A stretch of 64,000 nt of DNA from Ruminococcus sp. (GTDB lineage Bacteria > Bacillota > Clostridia > Oscillospirales > Ruminococcaceae): assembly GCF_024691275.1 (NCBI RefSeq), contig NZ_JAILNU010000058.1:80399-144398 (forward strand), given 5' to 3'. Shown here piece by piece: positions 44,501-53,363 of this stretch (positions are counted from its first letter, which is position 1; each line of letters opens with the position of its first letter). The translations under genes were made by a program, and so were the position numbers. The notes under the pieces were generated by a model. The model worked only from the letters and a program-made list of their open reading frames with translations, was not told where the DNA came from and ran no database searches.

Positions 44501-45474
44501 TCAAGGTTTGGATACTGTGTAGCGAAAGCGTTGAACATATTCTTTATGTAGCTTTCCATACGCTGATTCATAGTAGAAGTATTAACCCATGAACCGTTAT
44601 TGCTGAATCCTGATTTGAAGAACCAGTCAGGAGTCTGGCTGTGCCATACGAGAGTATGACCTCTGAAAGCGATGCCGTTTTTCTCGGCGAAGTCGCATAT
44701 AGAAGCACATCTGCTGAGAGAAACCTTAACGTTTGTATCTGTAGAACCGTTCTGAACGATAGTAGCATCAGGCTTTGTCTCGTTCTCGCACTCGATGGCG
44801 TTGTGATCCTTGAGAATAAGACCTGTGATACCGCTGTTGTTTACTGTAGAACCGTTGAGGATATTACCTACACGGAAGTAAGCGCCGAACTCATCTTTAA
44901 GTCCCTTGCCTGATGGGATAGCATGAGCTTCGTTAGCAGCCTTATCGCCGATGATCTTGACATCATCGAAGAAGAAATCACTTGTAGAATCTGTTGTGAT
45001 GGTGAGTTTGAACTCGTAGCTTCCCTCGGGAGCTGTGTAAGTGTTCTTGAGTTCTGTCCATTTACCGGGAGCAACTATCTGAGATGCTAACTCGACAGTT
45101 GTTTCTTCGCCTGTTTTCTCGTCAATGGTCAGAAGTGTGAAATGGAATTTTTCGAGTGTGTTGCTGAAGACCTTTACACTGTAAGTGTACTCGTCGCCCC
45201 CGAAGAGATAAAGACCCTTTGATGAAGCAGCACCGTCTGTTGAAGCGGTTCTGTTTGATACCTTCATGCCTCGTGAAGAATCAACACCGGCTCCGAAATT
45301 AGCGGTGAGTTCAACTGTGTCGCTTGAACCGTACCAACCTTCGTAACTGCGCTCGAAATCATTTGAAACGATCTCTGCAGCATAAGTGCGCTGGATGTAC
45401 TCGGGAAATACGGCAATCACCCCTGAAAGGCAGCTTGCAGCCGTAAGGCTTGCAACCAACTTTTTTACTTTCAT
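41599..45474 (-). CDS. Cellulosomal bifunctional xylanase: CBM22-GH10-CBM22-dockerin-GH43-CBM-like
   Basis: A 1291-residue secreted enzyme. Signal peptide 1-33; CBM22-like module about 36-175; GH10 xylanase 185-545 with acid/base Glu334 (YDVCNEVIND) and nucleophile Glu456 (QVTELDIS); second CBM22-like module 570-718; dockerin 737-797 with two Ca-binding repeats (GDINFDERIDSLDMV and ADVDQNKAFEVADLV); GH43 about 840-1160 with Asp846 (GADPGW), Asp982 (FDPGVYYD) and Glu1039 (YLFEDSSM); C-terminal CBM6-like beta domain 1175-1291. GH10 cuts the xylan backbone; GH43 likely removes arabinose or xylose. The internal dockerin docks it on a scaffoldin. Strong SD GAGGAGGAG. The 575-base gap upstream (45475-46049) separates it from a divergent GH31 gene. 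Confidence 0.93.
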   Translation of the reverse strand: MKVKKLVASLTAASCLSGVIAVFPEYIQRTYAAEIVSNDFERSYEGWYGSSDTVELTANFGAGVDSSRGMKVSNRTASTDGAASSKGLYLFGGDEYTYSVKVFSNTLEKFHFTLLTIDEKTGEETTVELASQIVAPGKWTELKNTYTAPEGSYEFKLTITTDSTSDFFFDDVKIIGDKAANEAHAIPSGKGLKDEFGAYFRVGNILNGSTVNNSGITGLILKDHNAIECENETKPDATIVQNGSTDTNVKVSLSRCASICDFAEKNGIAFRGHTLVWHSQTPDWFFKSGFSNNGSWVNTSTMNQRMESYIKNMFNAFATQYPNLELYAYDVCNEVINDGTAAQGGLRPTSGNGSSKWVQVYGNNSFVEKAFTYARKYAPAGCKLYYNDYNEYANDKKNCIINTILKPLKAKGLIDGMGMQSHVNCSSGQYDWGGTPSYLAAMDEYLNLGLDVQVTELDISTEGGKYSLDQQATKYKAIFQHAKEWNEKHPNGPNVTLVQVWGPNDNNSWVATDKGSGRSNQPLLYNGSNQPKSAYNAIASIIPDSQWTTGKPYTGPGSSGFTVKDPEPDENGYWFHDTFESSEGDWSGRGSAKVAVSSSAKYEGSKSLFCSGREASWNGASMALNSRIFEPGKAYSFSVNAMTNDGDETTEFKFTLQYTDASDEAQYVEIARATAPKGEWVQLANTNYKLPADATNMQIYVETTDENNFVDFFIDDAVGAPADTVITGAGQPKVRKVVLGDINFDERIDSLDMVAARKGLLKEGFSDSMTQKAADVDQNKAFEVADLVLLQEYILGKIAEFPINKPATPTVDLSAMASKFGNITLAESYKKDNENNPIYTQRFGADPGWLVYDGRLYVYTTADEFAYKNGQLIENDYSSGYINCLSTADLVNWTDHGQIPVAKTRVNGTPIAKWANNAWAPDAAWKNIKGQDKFFLYFANNGSGIGVITADDPTFTKNVRDPLGHELISRNTPNSNVTWLFDPGVYYDPETDTGIIAYGGGVPNGQAANTKQGRIAQLGDDMISIVGTPIDPGTPYLFEDSSMIKIGNTWYYSFCHNWNVPGGTSVNGQSFSNADIGYMTSTNPLKGYTYQGVVFKNTGTQRLDNGGNNHHSIIEFKGSYYVLYHSRQLEMRMGVNGGKGLNYRSPCIDKATLNNGKITCGGSQTGVSQIENLDPTQTIRAATMSNQSKGISVSGVGNSTLELKKGEWAKVSKVDFSKVDGTLTAKASSKNGAIIKVVAGSRTGDAIAYIEVPAGGSMSEIITGIPNVPNGASDIYFIANGDVSFDSWSMT

Positions 45475-46049
45475 ACATTCTCCTCCTCATTATAAAAATG
45501 TATATTTTTCGTTCAACGTTATGATATATTTTATATCATATTATGCTGTTACACACATTTTACTCTTTCATATTATAGTTTGCAACCCCAAAAATAAAGA
45601 TTAGGTGTACAAAACGAAGAAGCACCCGTAAAATCGCCGAAGTGCCCAAAAAGGCAATTGCATTTTTGTTGTTTTTAGCATAATAGTGCTATTTTACAAA
45701 AAGTGTGATATTTTGCATGATATGATACTTTTAAGGCTCAAAACAGAGCTGCCGCGGGGGGCTTTTAGGTTGGATTTTTGCCGAATTATCGGCACTTCAG
45801 AGAATTTATGAAATTTGCAGTATCCAGTTCGTAAACGCAGAATTCAAATCTACCATGGGTAAATGAATTACATTTTTAATTTTTTCATAAAAATGAAGAA
45901 AACAAACGAGAAAATTAGATACATTAACATTATTTTTTGAACCTGATATTCAAATTCAGAATGACATATGTGCGCTTTTATTGAAAAATTCATATTTGTA
46001 TGTTATCATTAACAACATAATGGTATATAATCAAAAAGGGGTTGAAAGC
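45475..46049. other. AT-rich divergent intergenic region between xylanase and GH31 genes
   Basis: 575 bases without a credible gene. It should hold both promoters. On the plus strand TTATCA (46003-46008), 17 bases and TATAAT (46026-46031) precede the GH31 ribosome site; the -35 is poor, so an activator is likely. On the minus strand several TATAAT-like words occur near 45580 but no good -35. No catabolite-repression box could be identified by eye. Confidence 0.5.
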
Positions 46050-48359
46050 ATGAAGGTTTCTGACGGATTCTGGCTGACAAAGAACGGATACAGCGTGAAC
46101 TGGGCATCACAAATATATGAAGCTGAGGCAGATGAGCGCTCCGTGACAGTCTATGCAGCTACTAATTTTATATCAAACAAGGGAATGACTCTCGGCGGAC
46201 CTGTTCTCACGATAAGGTTCACTTCCACACTGGAAAACAGCATAAAGGTCAATATAACGCACTTTGCAGGCGCTGGAGCAAAAAAGCCCGTGCTTCCGCT
46301 CAATGAAGACAGTGCCTTCTGCCCGACCGTGAAAAAGTACAAGGGCGGCTATAAGCTCATATCGGGCAGAACTTCGGTAACTGTCGGAAAGATTGGCAGG
46401 GAATGGGACATCTCTTATCATTACGGCGGCAGACTGCTCACGAAGTCGGGGTGGCGCACCACTTCGCTGATAACCGAGGAGGAATGGCACAGGCAGATGA
46501 CTTCCCGTGAACAGGCGGCAGAGCAGTTCTTCTCCCGCTCGGACAGCGGCGGCGGTTCGTTTGTGCGCGAGATGCTGAATATCGCTGTTGGCGAGTATAT
46601 CTACGGCTTCGGCGAGAAATTCACGCCTTTCGTCAAAAACGGTCAGACCGTTGAGGTATGGAACGATGACGGCGGCACCTGCACCGAGCAGAGCTATAAG
46701 TCTGTGCCGTTCTTTATTTCGTCCCGCGGTTACGGAGTATTCGTGAACCACACCGAAAAAGTCAGCTTTGAGGTCGGAAGCGAGAACGTCTCGAAAACCG
46801 CTTTTTCCGTGCAGGGGGAGTCCCTTGAATATTTTATATTCGGCGGTGATACGGCAGCTGATGTCATCGAGCGGTACACAGCTCTCACGGGCAGACCTGC
46901 TCTGCCGCCGCCGTGGTCCTTCGGACTGTGGCTCTCAACGTCTTTCACTACGGACTACGATGAGGAGACCGTGACCTCATTCATCAGCGAAATGAAGCGC
47001 CGCGATATACCTCTCGACGTTTTCCACTTCGACTGCTTCTGGATGAAGGAGTTCGAGTGGTGCGGCTTTGAGTGGGACAAGCGGAAGTTCCCCGACCCTG
47101 CCGCGATGCTTGCGAGACTGAAAGAAATGGGACTGAAGATATGCGTGTGGATAAATCCGTATATCGGTCAGAGATCGCCTGCATTCGCGGAGTGTGCCGA
47201 AAAGGGCTACTTCATAAAAAACAGGGACGGCTCGGTTTTCCAGTGCGATATGTGGCAGCCGGGCATGGCAGTGATCGACTTCACAAATCCCGATGCGAGG
47301 GAGTGGTTCGCAGCGAAAATACGCGCTCTTGCAGATATGGGAGTTGATGCGGTGAAGACCGATTTCGGCGAGCGTATCCCCACAGACGTTCAGTATCACG
47401 ACGGCTCAGACCCGTTCAAGATGCATAATTATTACTCCTATCTGTACAATAAGACCGCTTTTGAAGCTCTGGAAAGTGCAAAAGGCAAGGGAAATGCCTG
47501 CCTTTTTGCGCGTTCGGCGACCGCAGGCTGTCAGCAGTTCCCTGTACACTGGGGCGGAGACTGCTTCTCGAACTATGAGTCCATGGGCGAGACACTTCGC
47601 GGCGGTCTGTCGCTGTGCTTGTCGGGATTCGGCTTTTTCTCCCATGATATCGGCGGATTTGAGTCCACAGGCACTCCCGACCTCTACAAGCGCTGGACAG
47701 CCTTCGGACTTATGTCCTCTCATTCACGTTATCACGGAAACAGCTCATACCGTGTGCCGTGGCATTTCGACGAGGAGAGCTGTGATGTATCGCGGCACTT
47801 CGTAAAACTCAAAGGCAGGCTCATGCCGTATATATGGGCAAATGCCGTTAAGACGCACCTTACAGGCGTTCCAGTGATGAGGGCTATGATGATGGACTTC
47901 GGCTATGACCGCAGTACACTGACTGTCGATACACAGTATATGCTGGGAGATTCCCTGCTTGTCGCTCCTGTTTTCAGCGAGGACGGCGAGTGCAGCTTCT
48001 ATCTGCCCGACTGCGGCATATGGACAGATATCCAGACAGGGGAGGAGCTTCATGGCGGAAAATGGTACACGAGGAAATACGACTACTTCGGTATGCCGCT
48101 GTTTGCGAAGCCACGTTCTGTCATCGTTTACGGAGATCATCATGATACTGCCGACTATGACTATATCAGCAATATGCGCATTGTCGTTTACGGCATCGAA
48201 GACGGCGGGAGCTGTGAGACTACGGTGTACGGCAGGGATATTTCTGAGTCTGTGCATATAAAAGCCACACGCAGCGGAAATGTCATAAGGCTCTCCGTCA
48301 GGGGTACTGACAAGCCCTTTACAGCCGAAAGTTCGCAGGGACTTGAGATCAGGACATGA
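46050..48359 (+). CDS. yicI: Glycoside hydrolase family 31, alpha-xylosidase-like (YicI type)
   Basis: 769 residues with no signal peptide, so cytoplasmic. Catalytic nucleophile Asp lies in DAVKTDFGERIPTD and acid/base Asp in HWGGDCFSNYESMGETLRGG; both motifs are of the YicI alpha-xylosidase subgroup rather than alpha-glucosidases. The N-terminal galactose-mutarotase-like domain (1-240) ends with GEYIYGFGEKFTPF. It probably removes alpha-xylosyl groups from imported xyloglucan oligosaccharides. The ATG at 46050 has AAAGGGG upstream; an ATG further up (45981) overlaps the promoter. Divergent from the xylanase, so joint regulation by plant-fibre signals is plausible. Confidence 0.87.
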   Translation: MKVSDGFWLTKNGYSVNWASQIYEAEADERSVTVYAATNFISNKGMTLGGPVLTIRFTSTLENSIKVNITHFAGAGAKKPVLPLNEDSAFCPTVKKYKGGYKLISGRTSVTVGKIGREWDISYHYGGRLLTKSGWRTTSLITEEEWHRQMTSREQAAEQFFSRSDSGGGSFVREMLNIAVGEYIYGFGEKFTPFVKNGQTVEVWNDDGGTCTEQSYKSVPFFISSRGYGVFVNHTEKVSFEVGSENVSKTAFSVQGESLEYFIFGGDTAADVIERYTALTGRPALPPPWSFGLWLSTSFTTDYDEETVTSFISEMKRRDIPLDVFHFDCFWMKEFEWCGFEWDKRKFPDPAAMLARLKEMGLKICVWINPYIGQRSPAFAECAEKGYFIKNRDGSVFQCDMWQPGMAVIDFTNPDAREWFAAKIRALADMGVDAVKTDFGERIPTDVQYHDGSDPFKMHNYYSYLYNKTAFEALESAKGKGNACLFARSATAGCQQFPVHWGGDCFSNYESMGETLRGGLSLCLSGFGFFSHDIGGFESTGTPDLYKRWTAFGLMSSHSRYHGNSSYRVPWHFDEESCDVSRHFVKLKGRLMPYIWANAVKTHLTGVPVMRAMMMDFGYDRSTLTVDTQYMLGDSLLVAPVFSEDGECSFYLPDCGIWTDIQTGEELHGGKWYTRKYDYFGMPLFAKPRSVIVYGDHHDTADYDYISNMRIVVYGIEDGGSCETTVYGRDISESVHIKATRSGNVIRLSVRGTDKPFTAESSQGLEIRT

Positions 48360-48472
48360 ACATCATTGTGCAGTGGGGTTTTTATAAGGTACTCAAATTT
48401 GTTCTTTCTCTTTACATTTGCAGGCTTTTGTGATAAAATAATAAACAGATGTACAGGAAAGGAAGGGATAAA

Positions 48473-49663
48473 ATGACGGAAATTGACGATACAGCGGCTG
48501 ACAGAGCGGAATATGCTGCGCTGAACCATGAGATATATGATCTCACCAGACAGCTTGAAGCCAAGGAAAGGGAGTTCCTTGATTACACGAAGACCGATGT
48601 ATATGACCCCTTCAAAAATCCCACGGAATTCAAGTGGTACAGGGACGATTATACAGAGATACTTCCGTGGATAACCATGCCGGAATTTTCAGTGCCTTTT
48701 GAGCCTGCAAAGGTCGAAAGGAGCGCTATAAGAAAGTATTACAACATCGGCGGTCTTACTGCACTTTTCCAGTTTATCGGTTCAAATGTCATAGCCCTTG
48801 GTCTTATATTGCTGATAAGGTCGATACTCAGCGGCATAAATCCGAATGCTGCGTATGGTGCAGTAGCGCATTATATGAAAAGCAGTTCCATATTTTCCGC
48901 GATAAACCTGATAACGTTTCTGCTGTCGAATCTGCTGTTTGCGTTCATTGGCTTGAAATGGGCGAAGATAAAGCCCTCCTCGATGATAAAAACGCGGGAT
49001 TTCTGTTTCGGAGCAGGAATGCAATATTGCCTTATAGGACTGTTTATCTGGTTCTTTGCAGCGTATGCTTCGGCAGGTATCGAGGATATATTCTCGAAAT
49101 ACGGCTTCACTACTGAGGTTTCGGATTCGGATTACGGAAAAACGGGCATAGGCATGGCGGTTATGGCACTGTACAGCTGTATAATAGCACCGCTTACCGA
49201 GGAGATATTCTTCCGCGGAGCTCTTATGAAGATATTCTCGAAATCAAATCAGCGGTTCGGAATATTTATATCGGCGGTGTTCTTCGGACTTGCTCACGGC
49301 AATCTGCCGCAGTTCCTGCTGGCTTTCTCAATTGGAATATTCATGGGACATATCGACATGAAGCATAATTCGATAGTTCCGTCGGTGATAGTACACATTT
49401 TTATAAATACGATCGTTAGTATAATGTCGGCACTTAAAGGCAATACGGTTGCACTCAATGCCTTTACAGCCGCTCTTGCAGTGTGCGGACTTGCAGGTCT
49501 GGTGCTTCTCCTGTTTTTCAGAAAGGAAGACAAACTGCCTGTTTCAACGCCTGCGCAGTCCCGCAGAGGTATAGCGATAGCCAGGAGCTCTGTAGGTCTG
49601 GTTGCAGCGGTCACAGTACAGATCGCATATCTTGTGCTGCGTATCCTCGAGACAAAATCATAA
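48473..49663 (+). CDS. CPBP-family intramembrane metalloprotease
   Basis: 396 residues. A charged, helical cytoplasmic N-terminus (about 1-80, coiled-coil-like) is followed by about eight membrane segments. The Abi/CPBP motifs are present: APLTEEIFFRGALM (EExxxR), FFGLAHGN (FxxxH) and VHIFINT. Relatives include Rce1 prenyl proteases and bacteriocin self-immunity proteins. SD AAGGAAGGG supports ATG 48473. A second CPBP protein is encoded on the opposite strand nearby. Confidence 0.88.
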   Translation: MTEIDDTAADRAEYAALNHEIYDLTRQLEAKEREFLDYTKTDVYDPFKNPTEFKWYRDDYTEILPWITMPEFSVPFEPAKVERSAIRKYYNIGGLTALFQFIGSNVIALGLILLIRSILSGINPNAAYGAVAHYMKSSSIFSAINLITFLLSNLLFAFIGLKWAKIKPSSMIKTRDFCFGAGMQYCLIGLFIWFFAAYASAGIEDIFSKYGFTTEVSDSDYGKTGIGMAVMALYSCIIAPLTEEIFFRGALMKIFSKSNQRFGIFISAVFFGLAHGNLPQFLLAFSIGIFMGHIDMKHNSIVPSVIVHIFINTIVSIMSALKGNTVALNAFTAALAVCGLAGLVLLLFFRKEDKLPVSTPAQSRRGIAIARSSVGLVAAVTVQIAYLVLRILETKS

Positions 49664-49669
49664 CGTGAA

Positions 49670-49707
49670 AAGCCCGAAAACAGTTTCGCAAAGCTGTTTT
49701 CGGGCTT
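49670..49707. terminator. Bidirectional intrinsic terminator
   Basis: aagcccgaaaacag/ctgttttcgggctt, 14 paired bases, with T-rich sequence on both outgoing sides. Serves the CPBP gene and the convergent acetyltransferase. Confidence 0.92.
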
Positions 49708-49711
49708 GTTT

Positions 49712-50242
49712 TTATTTATTATCGGCTTTCAGAGCTTCCCATTCGCTTCTTGTGACGGAGTACGCGAAGGAGATGACGTTTTGGGCATCGGAGTACTCCT
49801 TGACTTTTTTCATGCCAACGGAAGCGGCAGTGGAATACGAGGCGATATTCGTGTATTTCATGTAAGAATATACGGCGTTATAGGCAGTATTTTGAAACGT
49901 CCAGTCCCTGCCAGCCCGTGCGGCTTCCTTTGCAAAGCCCTGCCGTTGGTACTTTTTGCTGATATGGTATCCTATCTCAGGGAGCATCTCACCGTCGATA
50001 TTCTGCATGGTCAAGCCGCAGTCGCCGATGAATCCGCCTGTCTCTTTCAGGACGATCGCCCATAGTCCAAAGCCATATTTATCATAGTTGTCCAGATTCC
50101 ACATTATCCAGTTACGGGTCTTTTCTTCGTTAAATGGAGCAGGGTAGTGCTGCATGGTCTCGGGATCGGACACTATTTCATAAAGAGCGTTGAAGTCGTC
50201 AAGTGTGTATTCTCTGAGGATAAGTCTTTGCGTTTCGATCAT
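49712..50242 (-). CDS. GNAT-family N-acetyltransferase (RimJ/RimL-like)
   Basis: 176 residues from METQ-like start IETQRLILREYTLDDF (ATG 50242, CAGGAG upstream). The acetyl-CoA-binding core has EIGYHISKKYQRQGFAKEAA, the Q/RxxGxG/A-type loop, followed by NTAYNAVYSYMKYTNIASYS. It resembles RimJ/RimL-type enzymes acting on amino groups of proteins or small molecules. The substrate is unknown. A longer in-frame start runs into the direct-repeat region and is rejected. Confidence 0.85.
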   Translation of the reverse strand: MIETQRLILREYTLDDFNALYEIVSDPETMQHYPAPFNEEKTRNWIMWNLDNYDKYGFGLWAIVLKETGGFIGDCGLTMQNIDGEMLPEIGYHISKKYQRQGFAKEAARAGRDWTFQNTAYNAVYSYMKYTNIASYSTAASVGMKKVKEYSDAQNVISFAYSVTRSEWEALKADNK

Positions 50243-50282
50243 ATCGGTATCGCTCCTGTCTGATGTGTAATGTAACGTTATT

Positions 50283-50487
50283 GTGCCGAAAGCGAGTACG
50301 TGCAGGAATAATTGATAGAGTGAACGAGTGGAACGAGCAGCAGCGTGGAAAGGGTGCAGCGTCACGCTGATATGAGCATCAGCTCTTGCAATGGATCAAT
50401 GTGCCGTAAGCGAGTACGTGCAGGAATAATTGATAGAGTGAGCGAGTGGAACGAGCGGCAACGTGGAAAGGGTGCAGCGTCACGCTG
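50283..50487. repeat. 87-base direct repeat, two copies
   Basis: Copies 50283-50369 and 50401-50487 differ at about 4 positions and start 118 bases apart. Each ends in the palindrome gcagcgtcacgctg. The 18-base word GGGTGCAGCGTCACGCTGC recurs inverted just after spoIVA (39704-39722). The second copy touches the end of the next minus-strand gene. Confidence 0.85.
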
Positions 50488-51448
50488 CATTCTGCGGCTT
50501 TTTGTGTGAGAGGAAGTATATCAGTATGCCTGTACCGATAACAAGTACCACTGTTGTGAAAATACTGCCCTCAATGCCGAATTTACCGCCTGTAAGGAAG
50601 TCCTTTGACGATACGGCTGTTGTCTTTAACACCGACTCTGTATCGCCTGTACCGCTGACGCTAATGCCGTAGAAGTTGCCCTGTGTGAAGTTCCAGATGG
50701 AATGTATCGCGCAAACTCCCCAGATATCATCGAAAAGTATCATGTACAGTGCTGCGAATACGCCGAAAAGCGTGAGATTGATGAACGGAACAGGTCCGAA
50801 GCCGGGGTTTGCGGCGTGAGCAAGTGCGAAACCGACAGCGCTTATGCCTACAGCGACTAAAGTATGCTGACCGCTGCCGCCGATAGAAGTCATAAAATAG
50901 CCGCGGAAGATGAATTCCTCGCTCATGCCCTGCACGAAGAAACCGATGAAGAACAGTGCGATGATCTTGTAATTTACACCGCTGCAAACGCTTATGCTGT
51001 TTGCTCCGAAGGCAACACTGAGCAGTGTTATCGCTGTCATGAGTGCGATACCGATAGCAAGTCCCAGCATATAATGCGGTATAAGCTTTCTCTTGCGGGC
51101 TCCCATTGAGCGGACAGGGCGCATTTCGATGAATCGGCAGTAGAACAGAGCTGTGACAGTGCCGAATATCGTTGACAGGAGCGACGGTATCATTACCTTT
51201 GGTATTGCCGATACCTTAGTGGCTATTGCGATCGAGTCCTTCAGCGAGAGCTTCTGTGTGCCGTCGAGGTATCCCTGCTTCTGCATTTCCTCAAGCATGG
51301 GCTTGGTAGTGACTATACCGGGAACTATGGATTCGAGCACCAGTATTATTATCAAAACTGCGGCAAAGCTCAGTATAATAACGAAAAGATTCTTTGAAGT
51401 GTGAGTTTTTGAAGCTTCTTCAAACATCTTTGGTCTGTGATCTAACAT
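50480..51448 (-). CDS. CPBP-family intramembrane metalloprotease
   Basis: 322 residues, starting LDHRPKMFEEASKTHTSKN at ATG 51448 with GGAGGT 7 bases upstream. About seven hydrophobic segments. Motif one is GMSEEFIFRGYFM (EExxxR), motif two VGFALAHAANPG, and IHSIWNFTQG follows as the third. Not a close relative of the plus-strand CPBP gene at 48473 beyond the shared fold. The last codons run into the 87-base repeat, so its C-terminus may have been altered by the duplication. Confidence 0.87.
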   Translation of the reverse strand: MLDHRPKMFEEASKTHTSKNLFVIILSFAAVLIIILVLESIVPGIVTTKPMLEEMQKQGYLDGTQKLSLKDSIAIATKVSAIPKVMIPSLLSTIFGTVTALFYCRFIEMRPVRSMGARKRKLIPHYMLGLAIGIALMTAITLLSVAFGANSISVCSGVNYKIIALFFIGFFVQGMSEEFIFRGYFMTSIGGSGQHTLVAVGISAVGFALAHAANPGFGPVPFINLTLFGVFAALYMILFDDIWGVCAIHSIWNFTQGNFYGISVSGTGDTESVLKTTAVSSKDFLTGGKFGIEGSIFTTVVLVIGTGILIYFLSHKKPQNAA

Positions 51449-51635
51449 TTGAACACCTCCGTAATATATTTTACTATAATATACGGCAGTTGTCAAGTAA
51501 GTTCACTGAGCCGCAAAGCTGCGCAGTCGTATCCCGATGTTAGTTGTTTCTAAACTAACCGCTTTTATTTGACATAACAGCACAAAAGTGTTAAAATTAT
51601 TTTTATACCATTTAAGAAAAGAAAGGAGTATGCCG

Positions 51636-53363
51636 ATGTATAAAACGATATTTTCTCATATCGGGAAGTACAAAAAACAGGCTGTCTTAACGCCTGTGAC
51701 CATTATCGGTGAAGTGCTTATGGAAGTGCTGATCCCAGCGGTAATGGCACTTATAATTGATAACGGCGTAGACAAGGGGAATATAGGGTATGTTGCAAGA
51801 ATGGGAGGACTTATGGTGCTCATGTCGGTCTTTTCGCTGTGCTTCGGTGCTCTTGCAGCACGTTTCAGCGCAGTTGCCGCAATGGGCTTCGCAAAGAATC
51901 TCAGGAGCGCTCTTTTCCGCAAGGTGCAGGACTTCTCCTTTGCAAATGTGGATAAGTTCTCCACAGCTTCACTGACTACACGACTGACAACTGATGTGAC
52001 GAATATACAGAATGCGTTCATGATGTTCGTGCGTATGGCATTCCGCTCGCCGATAATGCTCATACTTGCGACTGTTATGGCTGTAAGGCAGAATGCAAGG
52101 CTTTCGCTGGTGTTCCTGTTTGCGATACCTGTGCTGGCGTTTGCGGTATTCTTTATCATATCAAAGGCGCACCCGCGCTTCGAGAAGATGCTCGGACAGT
52201 ACGACAAGATGAACGGAAAGATACAGGAAAACCTCATAGGTATCCGCGTAGTAAAGGCTTTTGCCCGTGAAGAGCATGAGAAAAAGAGTTTCGAGGAGAA
52301 CACGGCAGCAGTACGCTTTGCGCAGTTTGCCGCAGAAAAGCTGGTAATACTCAATATGCCGATAATGCAGCTTGTCATGTATGCGAGCATAGTTACGATA
52401 CTCTATTTCGGCGGTCATATGGCTGTTGACGGAGATATCGCCACAGGTGAGCTTTCGAGCTTTATAATGTACGTGGGACAGATACTTCTGTCGCTCATGA
52501 TGCTCTCCATGCTGTTTATTATGTTCGTAATATCAAGAGCTTCATTGCAGCGTGTATATGAAGTTCTTATCGAGGAGCCTTCCATCAAGGATAAAGAGGG
52601 CGCTCAGGCATCTGCTGAGGACGGCTCGATAAGGTTTGAGAACGTGAGCTTCAGCTATTTCGGCGATATGGATAATCTTGTGCTCGACAGCATAGACCTG
52701 AACATAATGTCAGGTGAAACTATCGGCATCATAGGCGGTACAGGCTCGTCAAAGACTTCGCTGGTACAGCTCATACCACGTCTGTACGATGCAACAGCAG
52801 GACGTGTTATCGTCGGCGGTCACGATGTAAAGGACTACAGCCTTGAAACTCTCCGCGATCAGGTTGCGATGGTATTGCAGAAGAACGTGCTTTTCTCGGG
52901 CACTATCAGGGACAATCTCCGCTGGGGCGACGAGAACGCCACTGACGAGGAGATCATCGAAGCCTGCAAGGCTGCCTGCGCACACGACTTCGTTATGAGC
53001 TTCCCCGACGGCTACGACACCGACTTGGGACAGGGCGGCGTAAACGTTTCGGGCGGTCAGAAGCAGAGACTTTGTATAGCCCGTGCGCTCCTCAAAAAGC
53101 CGAAGATAATCATTCTTGACGACTCCACCAGCGCAGTCGATACCGCTACCGACAGCAGTATCCGCAAGGCTTTCCGCGAAAAGCTCTCGGAGACCACGAC
53201 CATCATCATAGCTCAGCGTATCTCCTCAGTCAAGGACGCTGACCGCATAATCGTTATGGACGGCGGAAAAATAACCGATATCGGCACACACGAACAGCTT
53301 ATGCAGTCCAGCGAGATATACCGTGAGGTATACGACTCGCAGCAGAAAGGAGCTGATGAATAA
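51636..53363 (+). CDS. ABC exporter half-transporter, degenerate-site subunit
   Basis: 575 residues: six membrane helices (about 1-310), then an ATPase domain. Walker A reads GGTGSSKTS (Ser in place of the usual Gly), signature VNVSGGQKQR, Walker B IIILDDSTSAVDTAT, where Asp replaces the catalytic Glu. Such a lesion is typical of one partner in heterodimeric exporters of the BmrCD/LmrCD/TM287-288 type. ATG 51636 is preferred over 51630 because GGAG lies 8 bases upstream. Its stop overlaps the next start (TAATG). Substrates are probably drugs, peptides or lipids. Confidence 0.9.
   Translation: MYKTIFSHIGKYKKQAVLTPVTIIGEVLMEVLIPAVMALIIDNGVDKGNIGYVARMGGLMVLMSVFSLCFGALAARFSAVAAMGFAKNLRSALFRKVQDFSFANVDKFSTASLTTRLTTDVTNIQNAFMMFVRMAFRSPIMLILATVMAVRQNARLSLVFLFAIPVLAFAVFFIISKAHPRFEKMLGQYDKMNGKIQENLIGIRVVKAFAREEHEKKSFEENTAAVRFAQFAAEKLVILNMPIMQLVMYASIVTILYFGGHMAVDGDIATGELSSFIMYVGQILLSLMMLSMLFIMFVISRASLQRVYEVLIEEPSIKDKEGAQASAEDGSIRFENVSFSYFGDMDNLVLDSIDLNIMSGETIGIIGGTGSSKTSLVQLIPRLYDATAGRVIVGGHDVKDYSLETLRDQVAMVLQKNVLFSGTIRDNLRWGDENATDEEIIEACKAACAHDFVMSFPDGYDTDLGQGGVNVSGGQKQRLCIARALLKKPKIIILDDSTSAVDTATDSSIRKAFREKLSETTTIIIAQRISSVKDADRIIVMDGGKITDIGTHEQLMQSSEIYREVYDSQQKGADE

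Noticed and set aside
48473..51448. CPBP pair as a bacteriocin immunity locus
   Set aside because: No bacteriocin precursor (GG leader peptide), C39 transporter or LanM/LanB gene is adjacent; the ABC exporter nearby lacks a peptidase domain.
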